From the NCBI RefSeq assembly GCF_018904615.1, contig NZ_JADCNH010000012.1, positions 49,030 to 113,029 of the forward strand: 64,000 nucleotides of DNA. The letters run 5' to 3'. Shown here in pieces: positions 9,589-18,533 of this stretch. The stretch is from Verticiella alkaliphila. Its GTDB lineage: Bacteria; Pseudomonadota; Gammaproteobacteria; Burkholderiales; Burkholderiaceae_B. The position numbers were made by a program, and so were the translations under genes. The first letter of the stretch is position 1. The number at the start of each line of letters is the position of its first letter. A model generated the notes under the pieces. The model searched no databases and was not told where the DNA came from. It saw only the letters and a program-made list of their open reading frames with translations.

Positions 9589-9978
9589 ATGTCTGATACG
9601 ACGGGTCGCGAGCCCGATACCCGTGGCCAGCCGCTGCGAGCCTACATCGACCCGGCGTATCAGCCGTTGTGCGACACGTTGGCCCAGGTGCGGGCCAACA
9701 TCGATCGTCTGGATGACGAGATCGTGCGCCTGATGGCAGAGCGCGCGATGTACGTGAAGGATGCGGCGCGCTTCAAGGCCGACGCCTTCCAGGTGAGCGC
9801 GCCGGCCCGTCAGGCCGAGGTGTTCGCCAAGGTGCAGGCCCTGGCCGCCCGCCACGACCGCGGCTTCGAGAATTTCGAAGGCGTCGTCGATGCCACCTAC
9901 CGCTGCATGGTGGCGGCGTTCATTGCCAATGAGCAGCTGTATTTCAAGAACATGAAAAGGTTAGGAGACACCGAATGA
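9589..9978 (+). CDS. AroQ-type chorismate mutase / isochorismate-pyruvate lyase-like protein
   Basis: The 129-residue all-helical protein matches the AroQ fold: VRANIDRLDDEIVRLMAERAMYV as helix one, KADAFQVSAPARQAEVF in the loop, and a last helix ending in AAFIANEQLYF. PchB, which makes salicylate from isochorismate, shares this fold. Its place inside a gentisate operon is unusual, and it may act on a related hydroxybenzoate precursor or be repurposed. GAGG precedes ATG 9589, and the stop overlaps the next start (ATGA). The fold is fairly certain, the reaction is not. Confidence 0.72.
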   Translation: MSDTTGREPDTRGQPLRAYIDPAYQPLCDTLAQVRANIDRLDDEIVRLMAERAMYVKDAARFKADAFQVSAPARQAEVFAKVQALAARHDRGFENFEGVVDATYRCMVAAFIANEQLYFKNMKRLGDTE

Positions 9979-10964
9979 GTCAGTCGTCGAGCAAGTCGCT
10001 GTGGCGTCGCAGCCTGGGCGCCATCGTGATGGTGGCGCTTCCTCTGAGCGGTGCCATCGCGCAGGCGTGGCCCAGCCAGCCGTTCAAGCTGGTGGTGCCC
10101 TTCGGTCCGGGTTCCAGCCCCGACCAGGTCGCTCGCATCGTCGGTGAGAAGGCCGCGAGCCTGCTCGGCCAGACCGTGGTGGTGGAGAACCGCCCCGGGG
10201 CCAGCGGCAACATCGGCACCTATGCCATCGCCTCGGCCAAGCCGGATGGCTACACCTTCGGCGTGTCGATCACCGGCCCGCTGGTGAACAACACACTGCT
10301 CTTCAGCAACCTGCCCTACGATCCGAAGAAGGATCTCGTGCCGCTCACGCTGGCGGTGCACCAGCCCAACGTGCTGGTCGTGCCGGCCAAGTCGGGCATC
10401 AATGACATCAATCAGCTGCTCGAGGCCCTGAAGAAGAGCAACGACAGCTACAACTTCCCGTCCCCGGGTGCCGGCACCGTCTCGCATCTGGCCGTGGAGC
10501 TGCTCCTGCAGCGCATCGGCGCCAAGGCCGTCCACGTGCCCTATCCGTCTTCGCCTGCGGCGCTCACCTCGGTGCTCTCCGGCGACACGCAGTTCGCGGC
10601 CCTGCCGCCCATTGCCGTGATGCCCATGGTCAAGGATGGCCGCCTGAAGGCGCTGGCCGTCACGTCCTCGCAGCGCTCGGCCCAGTTGCCGGACATCCCG
10701 ACCCTCGCCGAAGTCGGCGTGCCCGGCATCGAGGGCTCGGCCTGGATCGGGTTCGTGGCGCCCGCCGGCCTGGACGCCGACGTGCAGAAGAAGCTCTCAG
10801 ACGCGCTCATCGCCGCCGTGAAGGACCCGGAGGTCGCCCGCCGCCTTCAGGGCCAATTCATGGATCCGGTCGGCAGCACGCCCGCCGAGTTCGCCGCCTA
10901 CATGGACGAAGAGCTGGGCCGCTGGCAGCCGCTCATCAAGTCGCTGAACATCCAGGTGCAATAA
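9975..10964 (+). CDS. Bug-family TTT substrate-binding protein in the gentisate operon
   Basis: This 329-residue receptor has a signal peptide ending around AIAQAWPSQP and the Bug signatures VPFGPGSSPDQVAR and VVENRPGASGNIGTYAIA. Its ATGA overlap with the AroQ-like gene ties it to the gentisate operon, so an aromatic acid such as gentisate or 3-hydroxybenzoate is a reasonable ligand guess. No TctAB membrane component is present in the window. Confidence 0.92.
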   Translation: MSQSSSKSLWRRSLGAIVMVALPLSGAIAQAWPSQPFKLVVPFGPGSSPDQVARIVGEKAASLLGQTVVVENRPGASGNIGTYAIASAKPDGYTFGVSITGPLVNNTLLFSNLPYDPKKDLVPLTLAVHQPNVLVVPAKSGINDINQLLEALKKSNDSYNFPSPGAGTVSHLAVELLLQRIGAKAVHVPYPSSPAALTSVLSGDTQFAALPPIAVMPMVKDGRLKALAVTSSQRSAQLPDIPTLAEVGVPGIEGSAWIGFVAPAGLDADVQKKLSDALIAAVKDPEVARRLQGQFMDPVGSTPAEFAAYMDEELGRWQPLIKSLNIQVQ

Positions 10965-10971
10965 GCCGTCC

Positions 10972-10998
10972 GGCCGCGGCGAGTCTTGTTCCGCGGCC
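10972..10998 (+). terminator. Hairpin in the gentisate operon
   Basis: GGCCGCGG and CCGCGGCC form a perfect 8 bp stem with an 11-base loop just after the Bug stop and 125 bp before the monooxygenase start. There is no T run. It may reduce read-through or stabilise the 3' end of the upstream message. Confidence 0.35.
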
Positions 10999-11122
10999 TG
11001 TATCAATTGCCGTGGCGTGCGCAGCCGTGGCCTGCAGCATCCGGCAGGCCGTGGCGTCCTCGCCCACGGACTGCCTCCTCGGCCGGGCCGCGTGCCCCGC
11101 CTCGAACGTCAAGGAATACGTC

Positions 11123-12334
11123 ATGCCTACTCCCTCGGATCAACCTTCGGTCATCGTCGTCGGCGGAGGGATCGGTGGCTTGGCCGCGGCGCTCGCCTTG
11201 GCACGCCAGGGCGTGGCGGTCGAGCTGCTGGAACAGGCGGCGACCATCGGCGAGATCGGCGCGGGCATCCAGCTGGGCGCCAACGCCTACGCGGCGCTCG
11301 ATGCGTTAGGTGTCGGCGAGGCCGCGCGCAACCGGTCGGTGTTCACCGATCGCCTCCTGCTCATGGATGCCGTGGACGCCACCGAAGTGGCGCGGGTGGA
11401 AGTGGGCGATGCGTTCCGCGCCCGCTTCGGCAACCCGTACGGCGTGATCCACCGGGCCGACATTCACCTCTCCATTCTCGAAGCGGTCGAGAAGCATCCT
11501 CGAATCCAGTTCCGCACCTCCACCGTGGTCAAGGGCTACGTGCGGGATGGCCGCCACGTGGAAGTCATCGACACCCAGGGCAACCGCTATCGCGCCGATG
11601 CGCTCATCGGTGCGGATGGCGTGAAGTCGGCCATTCGCCAGCAGCTGATTGGCGATCCCGTGCGCGTCACCGGCCACGTCGTCTATCGTGCCGTGGTGGA
11701 CGTCGAGAACATGCCCGAGGAGCTGCAGATCAATGCGCCCGTGGTGTGGGCAGGCCCCCACTGTCACCTGGTGCACTATCCCTTGCGCGGCGGCCAGCAG
11801 TACAACCTCGTCGTCACCTTCCACAGCCGCGAGAAGGAAGAATGGGGCGTGCGCGAAGGCAGCAAGGAAGAGGTCCTGTCCTACTTCCAGGGTGTGCATC
11901 CCCGCCCGCACCAGATGCTGCATCGGCCCACTTCCTGGAAGCGCTGGGCCACGGCCGATCGCGAGCCGGTCGACCACTGGAGCGAAGGCAACGTCACCGT
12001 GCTGGGCGATGCCGCCCACCCCATGACGCAGTACATGGCCCAGGGCGCCTGCATGGCGCTCGAGGATGCCGTCACCCTGGGCGAAGCCGTGCGCGTGGCG
12101 CAGGGCGACTTCGTCGAGGCCTTCCGGCGCTACGAAGCCGCGCGCATCCCCCGCACCGCCCGCGTCGTGTGGTCCACGCGCGAAATGGGCCGCATCTACC
12201 ACGCCGCCGGCGTGGAGCGCCTCGTGCGCAACCAGCTGTGGGCGGGCCGCACGCAGGACAAGTTCTACGATGCCCTGCAGTGGCTGTACGGCTGGAAGGT
12301 GGAGAACTGCCTGGGCGTGCCGCAGGCGGGGTGA
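11123..12334 (+). CDS. 3-hydroxybenzoate 6-monooxygenase (FAD-dependent)
   Basis: The 403-residue group A flavoprotein hydroxylase has GGGIGGL at residues 14-20, a central DG motif (LIGADGVKSAIRQ) and the second flavin motif VLGDAAHPMTQYMAQGACMALEDA. This full-length family converts 3-hydroxybenzoate to gentisate with NADH and O2. Salicylate hydroxylases share the fold, but the gentisate genes upstream favour 3-hydroxybenzoate. ATG 11123 is preceded by AAGGA. Separate expression is possible because 158 bp and a hairpin separate it from the Bug gene. Confidence 0.87.
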   Translation: MPTPSDQPSVIVVGGGIGGLAAALALARQGVAVELLEQAATIGEIGAGIQLGANAYAALDALGVGEAARNRSVFTDRLLLMDAVDATEVARVEVGDAFRARFGNPYGVIHRADIHLSILEAVEKHPRIQFRTSTVVKGYVRDGRHVEVIDTQGNRYRADALIGADGVKSAIRQQLIGDPVRVTGHVVYRAVVDVENMPEELQINAPVVWAGPHCHLVHYPLRGGQQYNLVVTFHSREKEEWGVREGSKEEVLSYFQGVHPRPHQMLHRPTSWKRWATADREPVDHWSEGNVTVLGDAAHPMTQYMAQGACMALEDAVTLGEAVRVAQGDFVEAFRRYEAARIPRTARVVWSTREMGRIYHAAGVERLVRNQLWAGRTQDKFYDALQWLYGWKVENCLGVPQAG

Positions 12335-12335
12335 T

Positions 12336-12361
12336 GCGCCCCGGCTCGAGTGGCCGGGCGC
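12336..12361 (+). terminator. GC-rich hairpin after the monooxygenase
   Basis: GCGCCCCGGC and GCCGGGCGC pair with one bulged C around a 7-base loop, starting 2 bases after the stop. There is no U tract. The loop and right arm share GAGTGGCCGGGCG with the hairpin near 2266. Confidence 0.4.
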
Positions 12362-12402
12362 CCCGGGAGTAACATGTCGGGTTGGTGATACGACAGGCGG
12401 TC

Positions 12403-13791
12403 ATGGTGGACGGGCAAGCAGGCAGTAGACGGTGGGCGGCGTTGAGCCCCGCCCTCATGGCAGCGCTCGTCGTCCTCAACCTCTGGCACCTGCTCGGTGG
12501 GCCACGCTGGCTCTTCTGGGGCATTGCGTTCGCGGCCGGGGCGTTCGTCTGGGCCGAGCGCGATGCCGTGCCACGCGGCATCCGGCGAGTGGCCCTGGTG
12601 CTCACGGCCATTGCCATCGTCGTCTGGCCGCTGGGCGGCGCGGGGCTGCACAGTCTGGAGCGCGGGCTCTACATCGGCGCCATGATTTCCTCGGTGATGG
12701 CCTGCGTGTCGCTGCTCGCCCGCGCGGCCCGCCACAGCCCGGCGCTGGGCACGCTCTCGGATCACCTGCTGCAGCAGGGCTATCGCCGGCGCTACGTGCT
12801 GCTCGCGGTGGCGGGGCAGGTGCTGCCCTGCATGCTGGGCTTTGCGGGCGTCCACCTGCTGCTGGGGGTGGCCCAGCGCGGGGCCCATGCCAACGAGGCG
12901 CAGCGCCTGGCGATGTTCACGGTGGTGAGCCGCAGCTTCTCGTCGGCCACGCTGTGGAGCCCCACCTTCGGCAACATGGTGATTCTGTTGGCTCTGTATC
13001 CGCAGCTGCGCTGGGGCCAGGTGCTGCCCGTCGGTCTGGCGCTGGCTGCGTCCATCATTGTCCTGAGCATGGTGGTGGATCGTCGCCTGTTGCGCGCGGC
13101 CGGCCCGGACGCGCCGCCCCCGCCGGCACCACCCGGCGTGTTACGGGCGTCGGCGGTGTTTCTCCTCGCCATGGTGGTGTTCTTCATCGCGGTGATGTGC
13201 CTCGCAGGATGGCTCCATCTGCCCGTCTCGGCAGGCATCTCGATGCTGGCTCCCCTGGTGGCGCTCGGCCTGCACTACCGCTTCGCCGGGGCTGGCCGCA
13301 CCCCGAAGCTGGCCGCGCGCCGCGTGCTGGCCGATGCGCGCGATCTGCGGATCTTCGCCCCGGAAGTGCTCCTCTTCATGGCGGCGGGCTGCGGTGGCAC
13401 CGTGATCGCCGACACCATTCCGCGCGAGTGGATCGGCGCGGTGGCCGGCATGATGGCAGGCTATGCGTTGCCGGCCATCCTGGCGCTGATCGCCAGCATC
13501 ATGACGCTATCGCTCGTGGGCGTGCATCCCGTGCTCTCGGCTGTCCTGCTCGCGTCGACATTCAGCCCGGCGGCGCTGAATCTGCCACCGCTCATCCATG
13601 TCTGCACCTTGCTCACCGGCTGGTGCCTCGCCACGATCGTGGCGCCGTTCTCAATGACGAACATGACGGCGAGCCGCTATGCGGGCATCGGCCTTGTGGA
13701 GTACGGCATCCGGCAGAACGGCCGCTTCGCGGCCGTGTCCGCCCTGGTGCTGGTCTGCGTCCTGGCCGCCATGGCCGCGGTGGTGCGGTAG
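12403..13791 (+). CDS. Polytopic membrane permease, family not assigned
   Basis: The product is about 462 residues and strongly hydrophobic, with roughly 11 predicted membrane spans by eye. Two similar re-entrant-like segments are visible: SFSSATLWSPTFGNM in the first half and TIVAPFSMTNMTAS in the second. This internal pseudosymmetry recalls ion-transporter-superfamily carriers of dicarboxylates or anions (inference). It follows the gentisate operon on the same strand, 68 bp beyond the monooxygenase stop, so it might transport an aromatic acid. A GTG 21 bp upstream is an alternative start. Confidence 0.7.
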   Translation: MVDGQAGSRRWAALSPALMAALVVLNLWHLLGGPRWLFWGIAFAAGAFVWAERDAVPRGIRRVALVLTAIAIVVWPLGGAGLHSLERGLYIGAMISSVMACVSLLARAARHSPALGTLSDHLLQQGYRRRYVLLAVAGQVLPCMLGFAGVHLLLGVAQRGAHANEAQRLAMFTVVSRSFSSATLWSPTFGNMVILLALYPQLRWGQVLPVGLALAASIIVLSMVVDRRLLRAAGPDAPPPPAPPGVLRASAVFLLAMVVFFIAVMCLAGWLHLPVSAGISMLAPLVALGLHYRFAGAGRTPKLAARRVLADARDLRIFAPEVLLFMAAGCGGTVIADTIPREWIGAVAGMMAGYALPAILALIASIMTLSLVGVHPVLSAVLLASTFSPAALNLPPLIHVCTLLTGWCLATIVAPFSMTNMTASRYAGIGLVEYGIRQNGRFAAVSALVLVCVLAAMAAVVR

Positions 13792-13804
13792 GGCGGCACG
13801 GCGC

Positions 13805-15177
13805 TCAGCCGATCGGCTGGCCCTCGTCGCCTGGCAGGCCGAGGAAGGCACCGTTTGCCTGCAACGTGGCTTGCAGCAGGGCCACGTCGACGTCGCGCAC
13901 ACGCTGACCATGACGCAAGGCCTGCGCGGCCGCGGTACCTGCCGCTTCGCCCATGACGAAGCAGGCGCCCGTCACACGCGCCGCCGATTGGCCCATGTGC
14001 GTCATCGAGGCGCAACGCCCGGCCACGAGCAGGTTGTCCACGCGTTGCGGCAGGATCATGCGCAGCGGCAGCTGGTTGTAGCCGCGCACGTTCGGCACGT
14101 CGGCAAACTTGAACACCACGTTGCCGGCAACGTGCGCTTCGATCGGCCAGCCGTTCACGCCGATGGTGTCGGCAAAGTCCACGCAGCCGAGCACGTCGTC
14201 TTCCGTGAGCTGGTACTCGCCTACCACGCGGCGCGTCTCGCGGATCCCCACCTGCGGCGCGATCTCGAGCAGATAGGATTGCTCGAAGCCCGGCGCGTAG
14301 GCACGCAGGAACTGATAGAAGTCCGCGATCTGCCGACGCCCCTGCAGCTCACCGGCTGACAGTTGCCAGGCATCGGTGCCGTCGATCGCCGAGCCATCGG
14401 CGTTGCTGAGCTGCGTGACATTGGCCCGCCATTCGGCCGGGTTCTTCTGCGGACGGATGATGGGTGTCTTGCGCGCGAAGCGGTGGCCTTCGGCCTCGGC
14501 CTTCTCCATCCATGCGCCGAAGTGGTTCCACGCATCGCCTGCGCGCGCGGCGTCCACGCCGTTCACGCGAAACATCGTCGAGGGATAGAGCATGCCGCCG
14601 TCGCCATCGCCCTTCTCGAACGGGGCTCCCGCGGCTGCCGCGAGGTCGCCATCGCCCGAGGCATCGATGAAGATCCGGCCGAGCACGGCGTGCCGACCTG
14701 ACTTGGTTTCGACGAAGAGGGCGCGGATGCGGGCCTCGTCGTCCATCTGCACGCCCACCGCATAGGCATGGAAGAGGATCTGCGCGCCGCTGTCGACGAC
14801 GAGCGTATCGGCAGCGAGCTTGTAGGCCGCCGTGTCGTAGGCCTGCGCGGCGATCTTGCCGCCGAAGAGAATGTGGGGCGTGGCCAGGCCGCCCAGGGCG
14901 CCGATGCGGTCCACCAGCTCACCGCCGACGCCCGCCACCACGCGCTGATGGCTGCCGAACACATTGGCGTGAAGACCGCAGAAGTTGGTGACGCCGGCCG
15001 CCGTGCCCATGCCGCCCATGAAGCCGTAGCGCTCGATCATGAGCGTGCGGCAACCTGCGCGCGCCGCCGCCACCGCAGCACTCATCCCGGCGGGCCCCCG
15101 CCCAGCACGACGACGTCGAACTCGCCCAATACCGGCGTGTCGCGGGGCGGTTCCTGAACGATGGCAGTCGTGGACAT
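13805..15177 (-). pseudogene. FAD-dependent oxidoreductase (FAD_oxidored family), one-base frameshift near the N-terminus
   Basis: The start at ATG 15177 encodes a normal beginning that reaches VVVLGGG and then hits TGA. The rest continues in the next frame as PAGMSAAVAAARAGCRTLMIER through 426 codons. Adding one G to the five-G run at 15095-15099 restores the dinucleotide motif VVVLGGGPAGMSAA and a 457-residue protein. The intact part has the family's GGMGTAAGVTNFCGLHANVFG and LLVAGRCASMTHMGQSAARVTG. It is divergent from a LysR gene. A sequence error is as likely as real inactivation; translation from ATG 15085 alone would lack the FAD-binding loop. Confidence 0.75.
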
Positions 15178-15336
15178 TCTGAACTCCGTAGTTTTCGTAG
15201 CAACGATCAAGAACGATCTTGCATTGTTCGCAAATCAGAGCATATTAGCTGCGAGAATCCGCGAGATTTCCGCTATATTGGCAGAGCAGTTTTCGCGTGT
15301 TACCAATGTTGCAGGCGACACATCCTCTCATTTCTC

Positions 15337-16233
15337 ATGGATACTCTGCTCAATCTACGGGCCTTCATGACGACCGCGCGCGAGGGCAATTTCTCCCGCG
15401 CCGCACGGCAGCTCAACACGGTGCCCTCGGTCGTTTCCAAGCGAATTGCGCAGCTGGAATGGGAACTCGGCGCGCCTTTGTTCGAGCGCAGCACGCGCAA
15501 GATGATCCTCACGGATCAGGGCCGGCGGCTGCAGTCGCGTGCCGGCACGTTGCTCTCGCAGTTCGATGAGCTCGCGGGCTCGCTGAGCGGCGAGGCCGGT
15601 AGCCTGCAAGGGGGTATCCGGCTCAAGATCCCCACCTCCGTGGCCGTGGCTTTCCTTGGTGGCATGCTGGCCGAGTTCCAGTCGCGACACGAACGCGTGA
15701 CGCTGGACGTGCTGCTCGTGGACCGGCCCGTGAACCCCGTCGAAGAGCGCGTCGACATCGCCATTGCCGGGCGAGACGCCACCTACGAAGGGGTCACTGA
15801 CATTGCCCTCTGCCCGCTGCGCCAGGTCATCTGTGCGTCGCCCGCCTACGTGCGGCAACGCGGCGCGCCCACGCATCCACGCGAGCTGGCCGATCATGAC
15901 TGCCTCATCTTCGCGCCATCGGGCACGACCTGGCACTTCGACGGCGCGCAAGGCCCGGTGAGCGTCGAGGTGCAGCCGCGCCTGCTCGCCAACGACAACT
16001 ACATGCTGCTGTCCAGCGCCCGCGCAGGCAACGGCATCGCCATCCTGCCGACCTATCTGGCGCGGCAGGCGATCGATTACGGCATGCTCGTGCCGCTCAT
16101 GCGTACGCATCCGTTGCGCGAGCGTTGGCTCAAGGCACTGGTGCCTTCGCACCGGGTGGGCGTGCCGCGCATCCAGGCGGTGATCAGCTGGATCCAGAAG
16201 GAGCTGGGCGACGTACCGCCCTGGGATCGCTAG
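15337..16233 (+). CDS. LysR-family transcriptional regulator
   Basis: This 298-residue protein has the LysR helix-turn-helix (REGNFSRAARQLNTVPSVVSKRIAQLE) and an effector domain typical of the branch with a GxAILPTYLA-like segment near the end. It faces the FAD oxidoreductase across 159 bp of AT-rich DNA that includes the short dyad CAAGA-N4-TCTTG at 15208-15221. That gene is the likely target. Confidence 0.92.
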   Translation: MDTLLNLRAFMTTAREGNFSRAARQLNTVPSVVSKRIAQLEWELGAPLFERSTRKMILTDQGRRLQSRAGTLLSQFDELAGSLSGEAGSLQGGIRLKIPTSVAVAFLGGMLAEFQSRHERVTLDVLLVDRPVNPVEERVDIAIAGRDATYEGVTDIALCPLRQVICASPAYVRQRGAPTHPRELADHDCLIFAPSGTTWHFDGAQGPVSVEVQPRLLANDNYMLLSSARAGNGIAILPTYLARQAIDYGMLVPLMRTHPLRERWLKALVPSHRVGVPRIQAVISWIQKELGDVPPWDR

Positions 16234-16242
16234 TCAGAACAC

Positions 16243-16273
16243 GCCGGGCGCGCCTGCCTTGGCGCCGCCCGGC
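16243..16273. terminator. Hairpin between convergent LysR and NUDIX genes
   Basis: GCCGGGCG and CGCCCGGC pair over 8 bp around a 15-base loop in the 47 bp convergent gap, followed on the plus strand by AGCAGAATTATT. It probably works on both strands. Confidence 0.4.
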
Positions 16274-16280
16274 AGCAGAA

Positions 16281-16811
16281 TTATTCCGGTCGCGCCGGCG
16301 GCAGCGCGGATTCCTGCGGGTCGAAGCCCTGGCCCCGCAGCCAGTCGCGCAGGGCCAGGCCGGTTGCCGCGGGCCAGTACTTGGCGCGGTCCATGCGCAC
16401 ATAGCGCCACTCGGCCAGCTCTTCGTTGAGCACCACCTCGCCTTCGGCCTTCACGTGGTAGGCGATGATGAGCTGGTTCATCCGTTCGAACGGGTAGTGA
16501 CCGATGAAGGTGGGCGGCTGCACGGCGCGCAGCCCAAGCTCTTCCTCCACCTCGCGCAACACGGCCTCGGCCGGGTCTTCGTGGCGCTCCAGAAAGCCCG
16601 TCACCAGCGCGAAGCGGCCCGGGGCCCAGGCCGCATTGCGCGCGAGGATCAGCCCGCCGTCATACTCCACGACGGCGGCCACCACCGGCGTCGGATTGTC
16701 CCAGTGGATGTAGCCGCAGCCATCCTCGCGGCAGACGCCACGGGCAAAGCCGCCGTGGTCCTCTTGCTGTAGCTCGCCCGCGCAGTGCGGACAGAATCGA
16801 AAGCCAGTCAT
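16281..16811 (-). CDS. NUDIX hydrolase with N-terminal zinc ribbon
   Basis: The 176-residue protein starts with a zinc-ribbon-like segment (FCPHC, then VCREDGC) followed by a NUDIX domain with an intact box, GFLERHEDPAEAVLREVEEELGL. The ribbon plus NUDIX layout resembles NudC-like or ADP-sugar pyrophosphatases, so it likely hydrolyses a nucleoside diphosphate derivative. ATG 16811 is the first start that keeps the ribbon at the N-terminus; the upstream in-frame start adds an unrelated segment. Confidence 0.88.
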   Translation of the reverse strand: MTGFRFCPHCAGELQQEDHGGFARGVCREDGCGYIHWDNPTPVVAAVVEYDGGLILARNAAWAPGRFALVTGFLERHEDPAEAVLREVEEELGLRAVQPPTFIGHYPFERMNQLIIAYHVKAEGEVVLNEELAEWRYVRMDRAKYWPAATGLALRDWLRGQGFDPQESALPPARPE

Positions 16812-16905
16812 TGTCGTTATCGGGCATGTCTCGGACAGGCCACTATACGCTGCTGGCACGCAGGCCGGCAGGCGTCAGGCGGCGTGGCAGCCGCCTAGCG
16901 TTGCC

Positions 16906-17670
16906 TCACATCCGCGGTTGCCCGTTGGAGGCGGACAGACCGCCGTCCACGGGCATGTTGATGCCGGTGACGAAGCCGGCATCGGCGCTGGCGAGGAAGG
17001 CCACGACGGATGCGATCTCGGACGCCTCGGCGGGCCGCCCCATCGGGATGCGTTCGGCAAAGCGCGCGAGCACATCCTGGTCGTCCTGCATGTCCTCGGT
17101 CATCGGCGTCAGGGTGAAGCTTGGGCACACCGCGTTGACGCGCACCCCGTCCAGCGCATGGTCCATCGCCATGGCGCGCGTCAGGTTCACGACGGCGCCC
17201 TTGGAGGCGTTGTAGGCCAGCATGCCCCAGTCGCCGCCCAGACCGGACACGGATGCCACGTTGACGATGCAGCCGCGCCGCGTCTTGAGGTAGGGCAGGG
17301 CTGCGCGACAGGTGTGGAAGATCCCATCGACGTTGGTCGCGAAGATGCGGTGCCACTCGTCCGGCGCGGTTTCCGTGACTGAGCCTTCCGTGGCCACGCC
17401 AGCCGCATTCACCAGGACGTCTAGTCCGCCACCCTGGGCGACGGCGAAGTCGATGAGCGCGTCGACATCGGCGCGCACCGACACGTCGGTGACTTTCACC
17501 AGACCTTGATGGCGGATCGGCAGGCTGTCGGCCACCCGCTGCAGCTTGTCGGCATGGCGTCCTGCCAGGATGATGGATGCGCCTTCGTCAGCCAGGCGAC
17601 GCACGACGGCCTCGCCAATGCCGGAGCCGGCGCCCGTGACCACTGCGACCTTCCCCTCGAAACGCTTCAT
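16906..17670 (-). CDS. SDR-family oxidoreductase
   Basis: The 254-residue classical short-chain dehydrogenase has TGAGSGIG near the start, NAAG, a catalytic Ser in NVASVSGLGG, YNASK and a C-terminal PVDGGLSASNG. Substrate unknown. It lies 40 bp after the slipin gene, so it may be the third gene of the NfeD-slipin unit, although no functional link is obvious. ATG 17670 was chosen over a longer frame that overlaps the slipin gene. Confidence 0.88.
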   Translation of the reverse strand: MKRFEGKVAVVTGAGSGIGEAVVRRLADEGASIILAGRHADKLQRVADSLPIRHQGLVKVTDVSVRADVDALIDFAVAQGGGLDVLVNAAGVATEGSVTETAPDEWHRIFATNVDGIFHTCRAALPYLKTRRGCIVNVASVSGLGGDWGMLAYNASKGAVVNLTRAMAMDHALDGVRVNAVCPSFTLTPMTEDMQDDQDVLARFAERIPMGRPAEASEIASVVAFLASADAGFVTGINMPVDGGLSASNGQPRM

Positions 17671-17710
17671 GGTTGCTTCTCCTGGAAACCCGGCGTCGCC
17701 GGGGCGAGCA

Positions 17711-18523
17711 CTACGCGGCGTCGTTGCGCGCCGCTTGGACGGGCGCAGGGCCCGGAACGGGAGAGGCTGCTGGACGGGCACTGCCGTCCAGCAAGCCCTT
17801 CAAGAAATCGATCGGCATCGGGAACACGATGGTCGAGGACCGGTCGTTGGCGATGTCGTTGAGGGTCGACAGGTAGCGCAGCTGCATGGCGGCCGGCTCC
17901 TTCGAGAGCATCGTGGCAGCCTCGACCAGACGTTCAGCGGCCTGCTGTTCGCCCTCGGCATTGATGATGCGCGCGCGGCGGTTACGCTCGGCTTCGGCCT
18001 GGCGTGCGATGGCGCGCACCATGCTCTCGTCGATGTCCACGTGCTTGATCTCGACGTTGGCCACCTTGATGCCCCAGGCGTCCGTCTGGGCATCCAGGAT
18101 GCCGCGCAGATCGTCGTTGAGCTTGTCGCGCTCGGAGAGCATCTCGTCCAGGTCGTGCTTGCCCAGCACCGAGCGCAGCGTCGTCTGGGCGAGCTGGCTC
18201 GTGGCCTCCATGAAGTTCTCGACGGCGATCACGGCCTTGTCGGCGTCCACGACGCGAAAGTACAGCACCGCATTGACCTTGACGGACACGTTGTCGCGCG
18301 ATATCACGTCCTGGCTGGGCACGTCGAGCACCAGCGTGCGCAGGTCCACGCGCACCATCTGCTGGACGAACGGCACCAGCAGGATCAGGCCTGGGCCCTT
18401 GACCCCGGAGAAGCGGCCCAGCGTGAACACCACGCCGCGCTCGTACTCGCGCAGCACGCGAATCGCGCTCGCCAGAATGCCGCCGAGAATGACGAGAATG
18501 GCGACGTAGGGGATGAATGCCAT
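17711..18523 (-). CDS. Slipin / stomatin-like SPFH-domain membrane protein
   Basis: The 270-residue protein has one N-terminal membrane helix (residues 3-20) and an SPFH domain with [46 protein letters not shown] and [11 protein letters not shown] charged helix and a Pro/Ala-rich tail follow. Slipins form oligomers at membrane microdomains and are regularly encoded beside an NfeD protease-like partner, as here (10 bp gap). Confidence 0.93.
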   Translation of the reverse strand: MAFIPYVAILVILGGILASAIRVLREYERGVVFTLGRFSGVKGPGLILLVPFVQQMVRVDLRTLVLDVPSQDVISRDNVSVKVNAVLYFRVVDADKAVIAVENFMEATSQLAQTTLRSVLGKHDLDEMLSERDKLNDDLRGILDAQTDAWGIKVANVEIKHVDIDESMVRAIARQAEAERNRRARIINAEGEQQAAERLVEAATMLSKEPAAMQLRYLSTLNDIANDRSSTIVFPMPIDFLKGLLDGSARPAASPVPGPAPVQAARNDAA

Positions 18524-18533
18524 GGAGAACTCC

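Noticed and set aside
15208..15221. CAAGA-N4-TCTTG as a LysR box between the FAD oxidoreductase and its LysR gene
   Set aside because: Arms of only 5 bases and no T-N11-A spacing, so it is too weak for a separate feature.
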